A DNA stretch of 42,426 nucleotides from an uncultured Christensenella sp. GTDB taxonomy: Bacteria; Bacillota; Clostridia; Christensenellales; UBA3700. Positions within the stretch are counted from its first letter, which is position 1, and each line of letters begins with the position of its first letter. The DNA is taken from contig CAJTPC010000011.1 in assembly GCA_910578245.1 (NCBI GenBank), forward strand, positions 1 to 42,426, written 5' to 3'. Position numbers and translations under genes: made by a program. Below, in pieces: positions 7,701 through 14,271 of this stretch. Under the pieces are notes generated by a model. The model was not told where the DNA came from. It made no database searches and saw nothing but the letters and a program-made list of their open reading frames with translations.

Positions 7701-9297
7701 CCGGTCTATCGACGATAAATACGCTCTCGTTGCGGTAATATGACATTTGGGTCTTATTTTTCAACTTTTTACCGTCTACCTTGCCTCGGCTTTTTTGCAT
7801 TTCTTCGCCGGCAGAAATTTTATAATCTTCTTTGCAAGATAGCAGATATTGCTCAATCTTGTCGCTGTCTTTTGACAAAAGATACAACTTGATTATCTTA
7901 GACTTGACGCTTTGCTTTTTAGACTTGAGATAGTCGGATACCCTAACGGCTTCTTCGTAAGTCAACTTTATATTTTGTTTATCAAAATACCTTAGCGCAA
8001 TATAGTTGTCGCTCTTTAAGAACTTTATCGCGCAACGTCTGGTGTCAAGCGAAGTCCTTTCCTTAACGATATGCAAATAGTGAGATTGCGATTCTTCTTT
8101 CAAGGTATCGTAAATGCCGTCAAGACGCTTGATATAGGCGTCATCGCCTATTTGTATTGCAATTTCGCCCAGAGCGGTAATCATTTCCGTCTTTGATAAG
8201 TCCCTTGCAAAACCTATATCGTTGTCAACTTTGAAGTGATAGTTGACTTTATCCATTGAAGTAAGTAATTCAAATAGTCTTTCGAATGCAAGCGGAATGT
8301 CCTCAGGTCGCATTTGGTCGCCGTGTATCTTATGCGCAAAGTAAGGCAAGTCCTCTATCCTCAACTTCCTTGAGTATATTTCACTTGCATATTCGCCGTT
8401 GAGCAACTTAGCCGGAAGACAATACAACAACGCCCACCTCGCCCTCTCTCCTCCTCGCTCTAGCGCGTCGATTGCAAAGTCGCGGAACTTATCTTTGTAT
8501 ACCCTCTTGTATCCGCTGATAAAAACATACGCATGAGTAAAGTCGGCTTTGAGATATTTATCGCGCTTGCCGTCAACTACATCTCGAAGCGCCGCCACAA
8601 CATCCTTAGGCGGAAGTCCGCCGTACTCATCAGGTATTGCGCATGCTTCGTTCATAGCCTTTAAGCGATAGTAATTGTTGTTCTCTATTGCGTCTAGACA
8701 CCTTGTAAGCATCTTTTCGTCAGACGATTGCAACATTGCTTTCAATATCCATATACGCATAGTATCTTCCAGCCCCGCCGAATGTATACGACTTGTCAAC
8801 CATTGAAAAAACACGTCGCTGTCAACGGCGCATACAAGCGGTAGAAAGTAATATATATACTTGGGATTTCTGTCAATAAATTCAATCAACTTCTTATCGC
8901 CGTCTTTAAGTTTAGATAAGCCGTCTTTGAAAATATCCACCGACGTCAACTTGAAGAAAATCGAATCTTCTACGCTCACGCCGATTGAAGAAAAACTAAT
9001 TACGCTGGTAAAATCGTCGGGATCTATTATACCGTGTTGCAATCCTGCGTAAAGCAAAAAGTTTTCTCTACCCACCACGTAGTTAACGCCGTCGTCGATT
9101 CTGCCGAAGTATCTATACTCGTCCTTGAACTTATCAAAATAATCGGGAATGATTGAGCGGAACGCGTCCTCGTGTTCCTTTAGGAAATCTACCGAACACA
9201 AATCGCTATCTTTCTTGAGCATAACCGCCCTCGCCTTTTCGTCTTTGACCGCGCCGATAATTTTGAGCAACTTTTCGTTGGTTATCTTCTCTACCAT
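4795..9297 (-). CDS. DUF4132 domain protein (1500 residues)
   Basis: This is a very large soluble protein without signal or membrane segments. The N-terminal two thirds are helical and resemble HEAT-like repeats. Around residues 1180-1260 it reads DGKSLSAIPSKYGRN, then a KKLNQKLRR helix, SLESTMNNRVEFSVEQLRN and VIDKLVFVADG. This is the DUF4132 pattern of the E. coli YehI/MolR group. The C-terminus (GWGVCEEIGLRKIYYR onward) matches the domain that usually follows DUF4132. The ATG overlaps the end of the upstream 105-residue gene by seven bases, so the two are translationally coupled. The function of DUF4132 proteins is not established. Co-transcription with a Fic protein suggests a stress, toxin or defence role, which is inference. 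Confidence 0.8.
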   Translation of the reverse strand: MVEKITNEKLLKIIGAVKDEKARAVMLKKDSDLCSVDFLKEHEDAFRSIIPDYFDKFKDEYRYFGRIDDGVNYVVGRENFLLYAGLQHGIIDPDDFTSVISFSSIGVSVEDSIFFKLTSVDIFKDGLSKLKDGDKKLIEFIDRNPKYIYYFLPLVCAVDSDVFFQWLTSRIHSAGLEDTMRIWILKAMLQSSDEKMLTRCLDAIENNNYYRLKAMNEACAIPDEYGGLPPKDVVAALRDVVDGKRDKYLKADFTHAYVFISGYKRVYKDKFRDFAIDALERGGERARWALLYCLPAKLLNGEYASEIYSRKLRIEDLPYFAHKIHGDQMRPEDIPLAFERLFELLTSMDKVNYHFKVDNDIGFARDLSKTEMITALGEIAIQIGDDAYIKRLDGIYDTLKEESQSHYLHIVKERTSLDTRRCAIKFLKSDNYIALRYFDKQNIKLTYEEAVRVSDYLKSKKQSVKSKIIKLYLLSKDSDKIEQYLLSCKEDYKISAGEEMQKSRGKVDGKKLKNKTQMSYYRNESVFIVDRPDGEIKSLANQKIDVKPLELIKHKRLQEFFQAIGDFIQDNKDYEYESDLDDGLKQFGSSFERLKGTELGAKDWQAYPLGLEIKALIEKFTADDIAGVVILFNCVDHDAKKLYCGIYDGKSSKEAEKNYDYIVSLRKGYWYATNGYNIVRNFANNMARLLGEEQLLAIISAYASKGALDKYEKSYWYPDIYSSILINKSENIELIKKLLHFVGLFIDAIADYSPDTNLTVKAYEYGLISQDLARYFILKREYVGYFVTPSSDMCVMRPDYKYPKFKALLFDFLDSALEVEFSRGSLETPYSYLLARAERIYGVEKFCKAIVSLRGMTWVRSPYGTEKNAVLSYILKCCVKAQDDDYAKFIQLVEKYKITDDELIKATLFNPEFVDYTAKYLEVPYLKIAVFWFIAHLNEDLQGDKQDRRIEQIKEFSDISYPDFKDGAFDCKWYEEMVEKVPQNILKRVYDNAKYVTVGGLHKRAQRFFDALNGRVDKAVCLEKMSGTRNKDYCLIYSLIPIENRQDLFERYSALAEFIQSGKQFGAQRQLSERRTVDIAMENLARVAGYASSDIFIFEMEAENPSDIFKTFEIDNIAITPYIDENKFKVTYSVQKDGKSLSAIPSKYGRNETVVTIREEIKKLNQKLRRIIASLESTMNNRVEFSVEQLRNMRRERIMACVIDKLVFVADGKLCVFDKELKSIDGEIIKSGSVYIAHPVELKKSGLLTSAIEYVARRNIRQPFKQVMREIYTKTELELTQEEVLRFKGFEVDLKKCVATLKGKGWGVCEEIGLRKIYYRSDVVAAIFREFDLFYTADYTNVNRELHGIYFLKRKSGEIIPIKDVDDITFSETLRDVDLMVSISSKVIYDFDLAMSTVEMRHEVLKSIAGILGLTNVSFLKDNIKVEGKLGTYVVNIRTGLVFKEGKGNLALETVYSVDKPILLDFVDEDPMTADIISKAIVLANDSAIKDTAILREIKD

Positions 9298-9608
9298 ATA
9301 AATCCCCTCACGTACTTGAGTTTGACGAGCATAATTTCGTCGCCATTGCTAAGATTAAGTTTTTCGTCCAACGTAATATACTTGATATTTTGAGTAGCAT
9401 TTACGATATAAAAACAGCCGTCTGTAAAGTCGTCCAAAGCTACCTGTATGCAGTCTTCGAGCTTGTCCTCGATAGGACGGGAATTGTAGTTGCGCTCCAC
9501 CATTTCACTTATGAACTCGCGCGTAGTCAATGCGCAAGTATCATACTCCAACCTCTTAATGGGAGTTTTGATATCCGATAAAGATTTTCGTAAAATATAA
9601 ATTTTCAT
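9291..9608 (-). CDS. small conserved partner of the DUF4132 protein
   Basis: The protein has 105 residues, with ATG at 9608 and GAGG about nine bases upstream. It begins MKIYILRKSL and ends LVKLKYVRGFIW. It has alternating beta strands and one amphipathic helix, with no cysteine cluster, signal or membrane segment. An acidic helix (EDKLEDCIQVALDDFTDG) leads into a short C-terminal beta sheet. From memory, short proteins of this shape occur directly before DUF4132 genes in other Firmicutes, but I could not check this. It starts ten bases after the Fic gene and overlaps the DUF4132 gene by seven bases, so all three form one tightly coupled operon. Its biochemical role is unknown. Confidence 0.65.
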   Translation of the reverse strand: MKIYILRKSLSDIKTPIKRLEYDTCALTTREFISEMVERNYNSRPIEDKLEDCIQVALDDFTDGCFYIVNATQNIKYITLDEKLNLSNGDEIMLVKLKYVRGFIW

Positions 9609-9618
9609 TTAACCGTCC

Positions 9619-10518
9619 TCAAGTGAAGTCAACGTCTATTTTGAAATACTCCAGCCACTGTCTGTATTTGTCTTGCGCCGATTTACACGTATCTAGCAAA
9701 AAACCTCGCTCGCTGTTCCATTCTTTTAGTCCGCGATAGTAATAAAACTTTATGTCGTCATCTATTATGAACGGAACGACTTTGTTGGCAAGACATTCCT
9801 TGAACATTATCAGTCGTCCAACTCTGCCGTTGCCGTCTTGAAATGGGTGAATTTTTTCAAAATTATGGTGAAATTCAATTATGTCTTCCAGCGTTTTTGC
9901 CGTCTTAGCATTGTAAGTAGCAATCAACTGCTTCATTTCGATTGCTACGTTTTCCGGCTGGCAGGTCGCTTCTCCGCCGATTTCGTTGGGAAGTCTTTTG
10001 TACGAGCCGACGTTAAACCAATCTTTGCGAGCGTCAGAAGTACCGCTCTTCAAAATATAGTGTAATTTTTTAATAATAAATTCCGTCAAGGTCTTTTTTG
10101 CATTGTCAATAACGTAATCGATACATCTAAAATGATTGGAAGTTTCAATAATGTCATCGACGTTGATAGTTGCGTTGACAACTCCTAATGTGTTGGTTTC
10201 GAATATAAACCTTGTCTGCTCCTGCGTAAGTCGGCTACCCTCTATATGATTGGAATTATAGGTCAACTCAATTTGCGTCTTGTGATAAATTCCGCCTTTT
10301 AATCTCATATCTTTTTGTTCTCTTAAGATATTCAAAAGCAGATTATCGCTTACTTTTGCCTTGTTCTCTCTATCGGGTTTAACAGCGTCCGTGGGAATAT
10401 TCCAAGTCTTGCCTGCCAAAAATGCGCCCTTAATCCGTCCCTGCGCGCAGTAATTTCTGACAGACCTCTCGCTCTTCCCCCATTTCTTTGCAATTTCAGC
10501 AACCGATAAAAATTCCAC
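9619..10518 (-). CDS. Fic-family AMPylase with N-terminal HTH
   Basis: The protein has 299 residues. I chose GTG at 10518 because GGAGA lies seven bases before it; a TTG five codons upstream has no such site. Residues 1-45 form a helix-turn-helix of the excisionase/MerR-like type (SVAEIAKKWGKSERSVRNYC). The Fic core carries HPFQDGNGRVGR at about residues 224-235, the full HxFxDGNGRxxR catalytic motif. An upstream helix contains SNHIEG at about residues 89-94. This matches the inhibitory (S/T)xxxE(G/N) motif, so it is an autoinhibited enzyme with the helix N-terminal to the core (class II). Fic enzymes usually transfer AMP from ATP to protein hydroxyls. It heads the operon with the 105-residue and DUF4132 genes, and its HTH could bind the inverted repeat in its own promoter. 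Confidence 0.9.
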   Translation of the reverse strand: MEFLSVAEIAKKWGKSERSVRNYCAQGRIKGAFLAGKTWNIPTDAVKPDRENKAKVSDNLLLNILREQKDMRLKGGIYHKTQIELTYNSNHIEGSRLTQEQTRFIFETNTLGVVNATINVDDIIETSNHFRCIDYVIDNAKKTLTEFIIKKLHYILKSGTSDARKDWFNVGSYKRLPNEIGGEATCQPENVAIEMKQLIATYNAKTAKTLEDIIEFHHNFEKIHPFQDGNGRVGRLIMFKECLANKVVPFIIDDDIKFYYYRGLKEWNSERGFLLDTCKSAQDKYRQWLEYFKIDVDFT

Positions 10519-10546
10519 AGCAATTCTCCGCAATCTTATTGATTAT

Positions 10547-10603
10547 ATTATATACCGCTATCGGCAAAAAATCAACAAAATCGCATTGCGATTATTGCCG
10601 ATA
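10547..10603 (-). promoter_or_regulatory. Fic operon promoter with inverted-repeat operator
   Basis: On the minus strand, TTGATT (10575-10570) and TATAAT (10552-10547) are 17 bases apart. One arm of a nine-base inverted repeat, TATCGGCAA/TTGCCGATA, lies inside the spacer (10559-10567). The other arm lies upstream (10595-10603). Between the arms sits a 15-base palindrome, AATCGCATTGCGATT (10579-10593). Occupancy of these sites would block RNA polymerase. The predicted leader is about 22 bases. Confidence 0.65.
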
Positions 10604-10609
10604 AAGATT

Positions 10610-10942
10610 TTAGTATAACTTTAACTTCTCGGCAAGTACTTCGTCAAATACTGCATTGCGATATTCTTGATAGTATTCTTTTATCGAGTCTTCTATCCTG
10701 TCGCAAAGATCGGAGAATAAATTGTCTTGAGTTTTTTCATAAGGTATTGCCTTGTATTCATATCCAAACTTTAGTTCAGTCTTGGGCATAGATTTGACGA
10801 TTTGCAGTAATACGTCCTCTAAAAAGTCTGCGTACTCCTTCTTCTCCTCTCCCACTTTGCGAAATTCGTTGATAACTAAATTGCCAAGATATATGCATTG
10901 TACCAACTGCTTGTAATTCTCTTGCTTGATTTGTATTTTCAT
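10610..10942 (-). CDS. hypothetical protein, 110 residues
   Basis: The protein has 110 residues, with ATG at 10942 (MKIQIKQENYKQLVQ). It is largely helical and acidic, with no signal peptide, membrane segment, zinc site or motif I recognise. The sequence IYLGNLVINEFRK in the first third is hydrophobic and probably packs as a helical bundle. It ends seven bases before the upstream arm of the Fic operator, so the Fic genes have their own promoter, although read-through is possible. AT content and style resemble its neighbours. It might belong to the same accessory group as the Fic and DUF4132 genes, but position is the only evidence. Confidence 0.6.
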   Translation of the reverse strand: MKIQIKQENYKQLVQCIYLGNLVINEFRKVGEEKKEYADFLEDVLLQIVKSMPKTELKFGYEYKAIPYEKTQDNLFSDLCDRIEDSIKEYYQEYRNAVFDEVLAEKLKLY

Positions 10943-10991
10943 ATTTTTTACCTCATATATATTTTATTTTCATGTGTTGCTATTAGTATGA

Positions 10992-11005
10992 ATGGGTATA
11001 CTCAT
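10992..11005. promoter_or_regulatory. near-palindrome in divergent intergenic region
   Basis: ATGGGTATACTCAT is a near-perfect 14-base palindrome centred on GTATAC, in the region between the divergent 110-residue gene and the first double-HTH regulator. It is a plausible operator for one of the two XRE-type proteins, but nothing links them directly. Confidence 0.3.
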
Positions 11006-11155
11006 AGGTGAAATCTGCCAAACAGGAAAATTAAAAACTAAAAATGATAGGTAGAAATATTTCCCTTACGGTATGACCGCTTACAAAGTATATCATTGAA
11101 TTGATAGGAAAAGATACTATCTATTCTTACGAATTTTGTCTAAAAAGGAGAGATT

Positions 11156-11635
11156 ATGTCGAAATTTCCCGAAAATAGTCAAATTAAAGTTTCTGGTGAC
11201 TTCTCAAATCGCATAAGGCACTTGATTTATGAGAATGAATGCCAATCTAATAAAGACCTTGCTGACCTTATTGGAATAAGTACTCCAGTAATTTCTAAAG
11301 CTGTTAATTATGGCATTATACCTAGTTTAAGGTCTTTGATTAAAATAGCAGATAAATTTGATTTATCATTAAAATATTTATTAGGTATTGATGAGCAAAA
11401 TGAATTTATCCCAACTGATACGCCAACTACCTTTTACGATAGATTTGATATGTTAGCCAAAGAAAAGAAATTAAAGTACGCAAAAATTGCTTCACAAATG
11501 AGTTTTGAAAGAACATATATCTACGAGTGGTTTAAGGAAGGCACTCTGCCCTCTTTGGAATATCTTTTTCAAATAGCAGACTTCTTTAAGGTTTCTCCCG
11601 ACTATCTACTTGGCAGAACTGATTATAGAGTTTAA
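11156..11635 (+). CDS. double-XRE transcriptional regulator, copy 1
   Basis: The protein has 159 residues, with ATG at 11156 after AAAGGAGAG. It contains two successive HTH domains of the XRE/Cro type. The first is at about residues 17-80 (KDLADLIGISTPVISKAVN, then IADKFDLSLKYLLGID). The second is at about residues 92-156 (KIASQMSFERTYIYEWFKE, then IADFFKVSPDYLLGRTD). Both end in the xxLLGxxD signature. The second HTH ends three residues before the stop, so no ligand-binding domain is present. A close paralogue follows 21 bases downstream. The gene uses more A/T-ending codons than its neighbours, a possible sign of transfer. It probably binds DNA as a dimer or through both internal domains. 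Confidence 0.85.
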   Translation: MSKFPENSQIKVSGDFSNRIRHLIYENECQSNKDLADLIGISTPVISKAVNYGIIPSLRSLIKIADKFDLSLKYLLGIDEQNEFIPTDTPTTFYDRFDMLAKEKKLKYAKIASQMSFERTYIYEWFKEGTLPSLEYLFQIADFFKVSPDYLLGRTDYRV

Positions 11636-11656
11636 TAGGTTGAATATGGAGTAAAT

Positions 11657-12136
11657 ATGTCGAAATCACCTGAAAATAGTCAATATAGAATGTCTGAAAA
11701 TTACTCTAAGCGTATTAAACACCTAATTTATGAAAATGAATGCCAGTCAAATTCAGAATTTGCAAAACTTTTAGGTGTTAGCGAGCCAATAATTTCAAAA
11801 GCGGTAACATTCGGCATCTACCCTAGTCTAAGAACTTTGATAAAAATTGCCGACAAGTTGGAATTATCGCTTAAGTACCTTATGGGTATTGATGATAATA
11901 ATGAATTTATAATGTCGACAAATCCAACTACTTTTCATACCAGACTTGCCGAATTGACAACAGAATATAAGACAAAGTTTGCACGTGTGGCTTCAAAAAC
12001 CAGTTTTCAACGCACTTATATTTATCAATGGAATAAAATAGGGACACTGCCCTCTATTGATTATCTTTTTGAACTGGCAGACTTTTTCAAGGTATCGCCA
12101 GATTATCTACTTGGCAGAACTGATTATAGAATTTAA
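11657..12136 (+). CDS. double-XRE transcriptional regulator, copy 2
   Basis: The protein has 159 residues and is collinear with the preceding gene along its whole length, starting with the same MSK.PENSQ segment and ending DYLLGRTDYRI. It has the same two HTH domains. The recognition helices have changed (SEPIISKAVTFGI and ERTYIYQWNKIG-type residues in place of the copy 1 versions), so the two copies may bind different sites. It begins at ATG 11657 with GGAG about eight bases upstream, and the 21-base gap indicates one transcript. It arose by tandem duplication after the internal HTH duplication had already happened. A bidirectional terminator follows at 12296-12341. Confidence 0.85.
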   Translation: MSKSPENSQYRMSENYSKRIKHLIYENECQSNSEFAKLLGVSEPIISKAVTFGIYPSLRTLIKIADKLELSLKYLMGIDDNNEFIMSTNPTTFHTRLAELTTEYKTKFARVASKTSFQRTYIYQWNKIGTLPSIDYLFELADFFKVSPDYLLGRTDYRI

Positions 12137-12154
12137 TCAGTTGAGATTTTTCCA

Positions 12155-12179
12155 TTTCGCTTCGCTCAAGCGCAATGAC
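12155..12179. repeat. dispersed TTCGCT-type repeat, copy A
   Basis: The segment TTTCGCTTCGCTCAAGCGCAATGAC contains an internal GCTT/AAGC inverted repeat and ends in ATGAC. Two similar segments lie at 14044-14079 and 14100-14130. The pattern (CTTCGCTNCGCT, then CAG/CAA and ATGAC) is typical of short interspersed repeats seen between genes in many Firmicutes and Bacteroides genomes. No coding potential. Confidence 0.45.
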
Positions 12180-12188
12180 AATGAAAAT

Positions 12189-12204
12189 CTACTGGCCAGA
12201 TTCG
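12189..12204. repeat. duplicate of the tRNA-Thr 3' end
   Basis: These sixteen bases are identical to 12369-12384 inside the tRNA-Thr gene, in the same orientation. They cover the 3' half of the T arm and part of the acceptor 3' strand. Duplicated tRNA 3' ends are the classic scar of site-specific integration, but only 164 bases now separate the copies. Confidence 0.6.
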
Positions 12205-12295
12205 TAAGGAGCGTAGCGACGGCATAGCGAGCCTGCGAGCGTCACTGTTCGGACTGTCTAGGCTTGTCGCCACCAAAGAAAAGCGAGCGTCCTTT

Positions 12296-12341
12296 GGAGC
12301 ATAAGAAAATAGAAGGGAAAACCCTTCTATTTTTATGCTCC
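12296..12341. terminator. bidirectional terminator between HTH genes and tRNA-Thr
   Basis: An approximately 20-pair stem (GGAGCATAA and AATAGAAGGG with the complementary right arm) has a four-A loop. The stem is interrupted only by a two-base bulge. The inner part (AATAGAAGGG/CCCTTCTATT) is bounded by A or T runs on both sides, so it can stop transcripts from the regulator pair and from the convergent tRNA. Confidence 0.75.
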
Positions 12342-12363
12342 TTTCTAGCGAGCCTTTTCTGTA

Positions 12364-12439
12364 TGGAGCTACTGGCCAGATTCGAACTGGCGACCTGTTC
12401 ATTACGAGTGAACTGCTCTACCTGCTGAGCCACAGTAGC
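12364..12439 (-). tRNA. tRNA-Thr, anticodon CGU
   Basis: The 76-base gene includes an encoded CCA. Acceptor stem GCTACTG/CAGTAGC is fully paired. The D arm contains AGCAGGTAGAGC, and the anticodon stem GTTCA/TGAAC encloses loop CTCGTAA, giving anticodon CGT (codon ACG, threonine). The T arm GCCAG/CTGGC carries TTCGAAT. It is a complete cloverleaf. A consensus promoter lies about 47 bases upstream and a strong terminator about 22 bases downstream. Confidence 0.95.
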
Positions 12440-12443
12440 AAAT

Positions 12444-12462
12444 TGCGACGGGAAACGTCGCA
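12444..12462 (-). other. hairpin in the tRNA-Thr precursor leader
   Basis: TGCGACG and CGTCGCA form a seven-pair stem with a five-base loop, five bases before the mature tRNA 5' end. It may assist 5' processing, or stop read-through from asnS. Confidence 0.45.
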
Positions 12463-12485
12463 TAATATTAAATTCAAGCCCTCTT

Positions 12486-12514
12486 ATTATACTACCCATT
12501 TTTTTATATGTCAA
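12486..12514 (-). promoter_or_regulatory. consensus promoter of tRNA-Thr
   Basis: On the minus strand TTGACA (12514-12509) is exactly 17 bases from TATAAT (12491-12486). Both boxes are perfect matches to the sigma-A consensus, as expected of a strongly transcribed stable RNA gene. Confidence 0.85.
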
Positions 12515-12534
12515 CGACTTAAATGGGAAATTTT

Positions 12535-13929
12535 CTAAAAGTCCGCGTTGCCTGTCGTACGGGCGAATGGAATTACGTCCCTGATATTTTGCATACCTGT
12601 GAGGTACATAATCAATCTTTCAAAGCCCAGTCCGTAACCTGCGTGCTTTACGCCGCCAAAGCGTCTTAAGTCGAGATACCACCAATAGTCCTCTTCTCTA
12701 AGACCAAGTTCTTTGATACGCTCGATAAGCAAATCAAGACGCTCTTCTCTTTGGCTTCCGCCTATTATTTCGCCTACGCCCGGCACAAGCAAATCGACTG
12801 CCGCGACAGTCTTGCCGTCATCGTTAAGGCGCATATAGAAAGCCTTGATTTCCTTTGGATAATCGGTGACGAATACCGGCTTGTTGAAAATCTTTTCCGT
12901 TAGGTATCTTTCATGCTCGGTCTGTAAATCTGCGCCCCAAAATACCGGGAATTGGAATTCGTCCTTATGCTCTTCAAGCAACTTGATAGCCTCGGTATAC
13001 GTGACTGTCGCAAAGTCGCTATCGACTATGCTTTGCAATCTCTCGATAAGTCCCTTGTCCATAAAATTATTGAAGAAAGCCATTTCTTCAGGACACTTCT
13101 CCAGCACGTCTTTGATTACGTATTTTACCATATCTCTTGCTAAGTTCATATCGTCTTTGAGATCGGCAAAGGCTATCTCCGGCTCTATCATCCAAAACTC
13201 CGAAGCGTGGCGATTGGTATAGCTCTTCTCCGCTCTGAATGTAGGTCCAAAGGTATAGACGTTCTTAAAAGCCAAGGCAAAACACTCGGCGTTGAGCTGT
13301 CCGCTTACCGTCAAGCCTGCCGACTTGCCGAAAAAGTCCTTGGAATAATCTATTTCGCCTGCCTTAGTCTTGGGCGGATTGTTCAAATCCAAAGTGGTAA
13401 CTTTGAACATCTCTCCTGCGCCCTCGCAATCGCTAGTGGTGATAAGAGGCGTATTTACGTATACAAAATTACGGGAAGCAAAAAATGCGTGTATGGCTTG
13501 CGCGGCAACCGACCTAACTCTAAATACCGCTTGGAAAGTATTGGCTCTGGGTCTTAGATGCGCAATCTCGCGGAGATACTCCATAGTGTGTCTTTTCTTT
13601 TGCAAAGGATAAGTCGGCGTGGACGTAGCCTCTATCTCTATGCTTTTGGCTTGGATTTCGAAAGGTTGCTTCATTTGAGGAGTAAGCGCTACTTTGCCTA
13701 CTACGCTCAGACCTGCGCCTACGTTCTGCGAAATAACGCTCTTGTAATTCTCAAGTTTGCTCTCGTCTGCAATAATCTGCGTGGACTTGAAATAAGTTCC
13801 GTCATTGAGTTCTATAAAAGCAAAGCTCTTGCTATCTCTTATCGTTCTCACCCATCCGCAAACGCTTACTTCTTGGTCTGCGTACTTTTCAAAATTTTGC
13901 GCTAATTCTTTTAATGAAAGTTTTGCCAT
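12535..13929 (-). CDS. asnS: asparagine--tRNA ligase
   Basis: The protein has 464 residues, with ATG at 13929; the GTG two codons earlier is less likely because AGAGGA is 12 bases before the ATG. The N-terminal OB-fold (residues 15-105, VCGWVRTIRDSKSFAFIELNDGT) binds the anticodon. Class II core motifs follow. Motif 2 has FRAEKSYTNRHASEFWMIEPE, and motif 3 ends GYGLGFERLIMYLTGMQNIRDVIPFARTTG. The last sequence separates AsnRS from AspRS (FPRTPGNA versus FPMTQ types) and gives the asparagine assignment. Length is normal for AsnRS (about 463). It charges tRNA-Asn with asparagine and ATP in the cytoplasm. It has its own promoter and is the last gene before tRNA-Thr. Confidence 0.95.
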   Translation of the reverse strand: MAKLSLKELAQNFEKYADQEVSVCGWVRTIRDSKSFAFIELNDGTYFKSTQIIADESKLENYKSVISQNVGAGLSVVGKVALTPQMKQPFEIQAKSIEIEATSTPTYPLQKKRHTMEYLREIAHLRPRANTFQAVFRVRSVAAQAIHAFFASRNFVYVNTPLITTSDCEGAGEMFKVTTLDLNNPPKTKAGEIDYSKDFFGKSAGLTVSGQLNAECFALAFKNVYTFGPTFRAEKSYTNRHASEFWMIEPEIAFADLKDDMNLARDMVKYVIKDVLEKCPEEMAFFNNFMDKGLIERLQSIVDSDFATVTYTEAIKLLEEHKDEFQFPVFWGADLQTEHERYLTEKIFNKPVFVTDYPKEIKAFYMRLNDDGKTVAAVDLLVPGVGEIIGGSQREERLDLLIERIKELGLREEDYWWYLDLRRFGGVKHAGYGLGFERLIMYLTGMQNIRDVIPFARTTGNADF

Positions 13930-13990
13930 AAACACCTATTCCTCTATTTATATTATATAAATTCTGCTTCTATAAAGTGTAATTTATATG

Positions 13991-14019
13991 AGTATAGCAT
14001 ATATAAAATTAAAATACAA
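13991..14019 (-). promoter_or_regulatory. promoter of asnS
   Basis: On the minus strand TTGTAT (14019-14014) and TATACT (13996-13991) are separated by 17 bases. The predicted leader is about 55 bases and A/T-rich. No T-box specifier or terminator is visible in it. Confidence 0.65.
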
Positions 14020-14043
14020 ATATTTTTAGACAAAATCACTATA

Positions 14044-14130
14044 GATTCTTCGACTTCGCTACGCTCTGCTCAGGATGACGTACCGTTGAGTGAGATATTT
14101 CAACTTCGCTACGTTCGCTTAGAATTACGT
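14044..14130. repeat. two tandem copies of the dispersed TTCGCT repeat
   Basis: Copy B (14044-14079) and copy C (14100-14130) align through CTTCGCTACG, then GCTCAGGATGACGTA or its variant GCTTAGAATTACGTC. They are spaced by about 20 bases in the same orientation. They are related to copy A at 12155-12179. All three flank the asnS/tRNA block. Confidence 0.5.
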
Positions 14131-14239
14131 CAAATATGTTAATAATTGCCAATAAAGCAAATCAATCGACATATATCGCAGATTTTTGTTAAATTTCCGC
14201 AAATCTTACATTATATGAAAGATTTTTTGAAAATAGGTA

Positions 14240-14268
14240 TTGATTTTGTGTATTTAGTATAGTATAAT
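14240..14268 (+). promoter_or_regulatory. promoter of the 6S-like RNA
   Basis: TTGATT (14240-14245) and TATAAT (14263-14268) are 17 bases apart. Initiation would fall at about 14273-14276, at the base of the closing stem of the RNA. Confidence 0.75.
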
Positions 14269-14271
14269 AAA

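Noticed and set aside
12242..12514. Open frames over the tRNA-Thr region on both strands
   Set aside because: They overlap a complete tRNA, its promoter and a terminator, so they are not genes.
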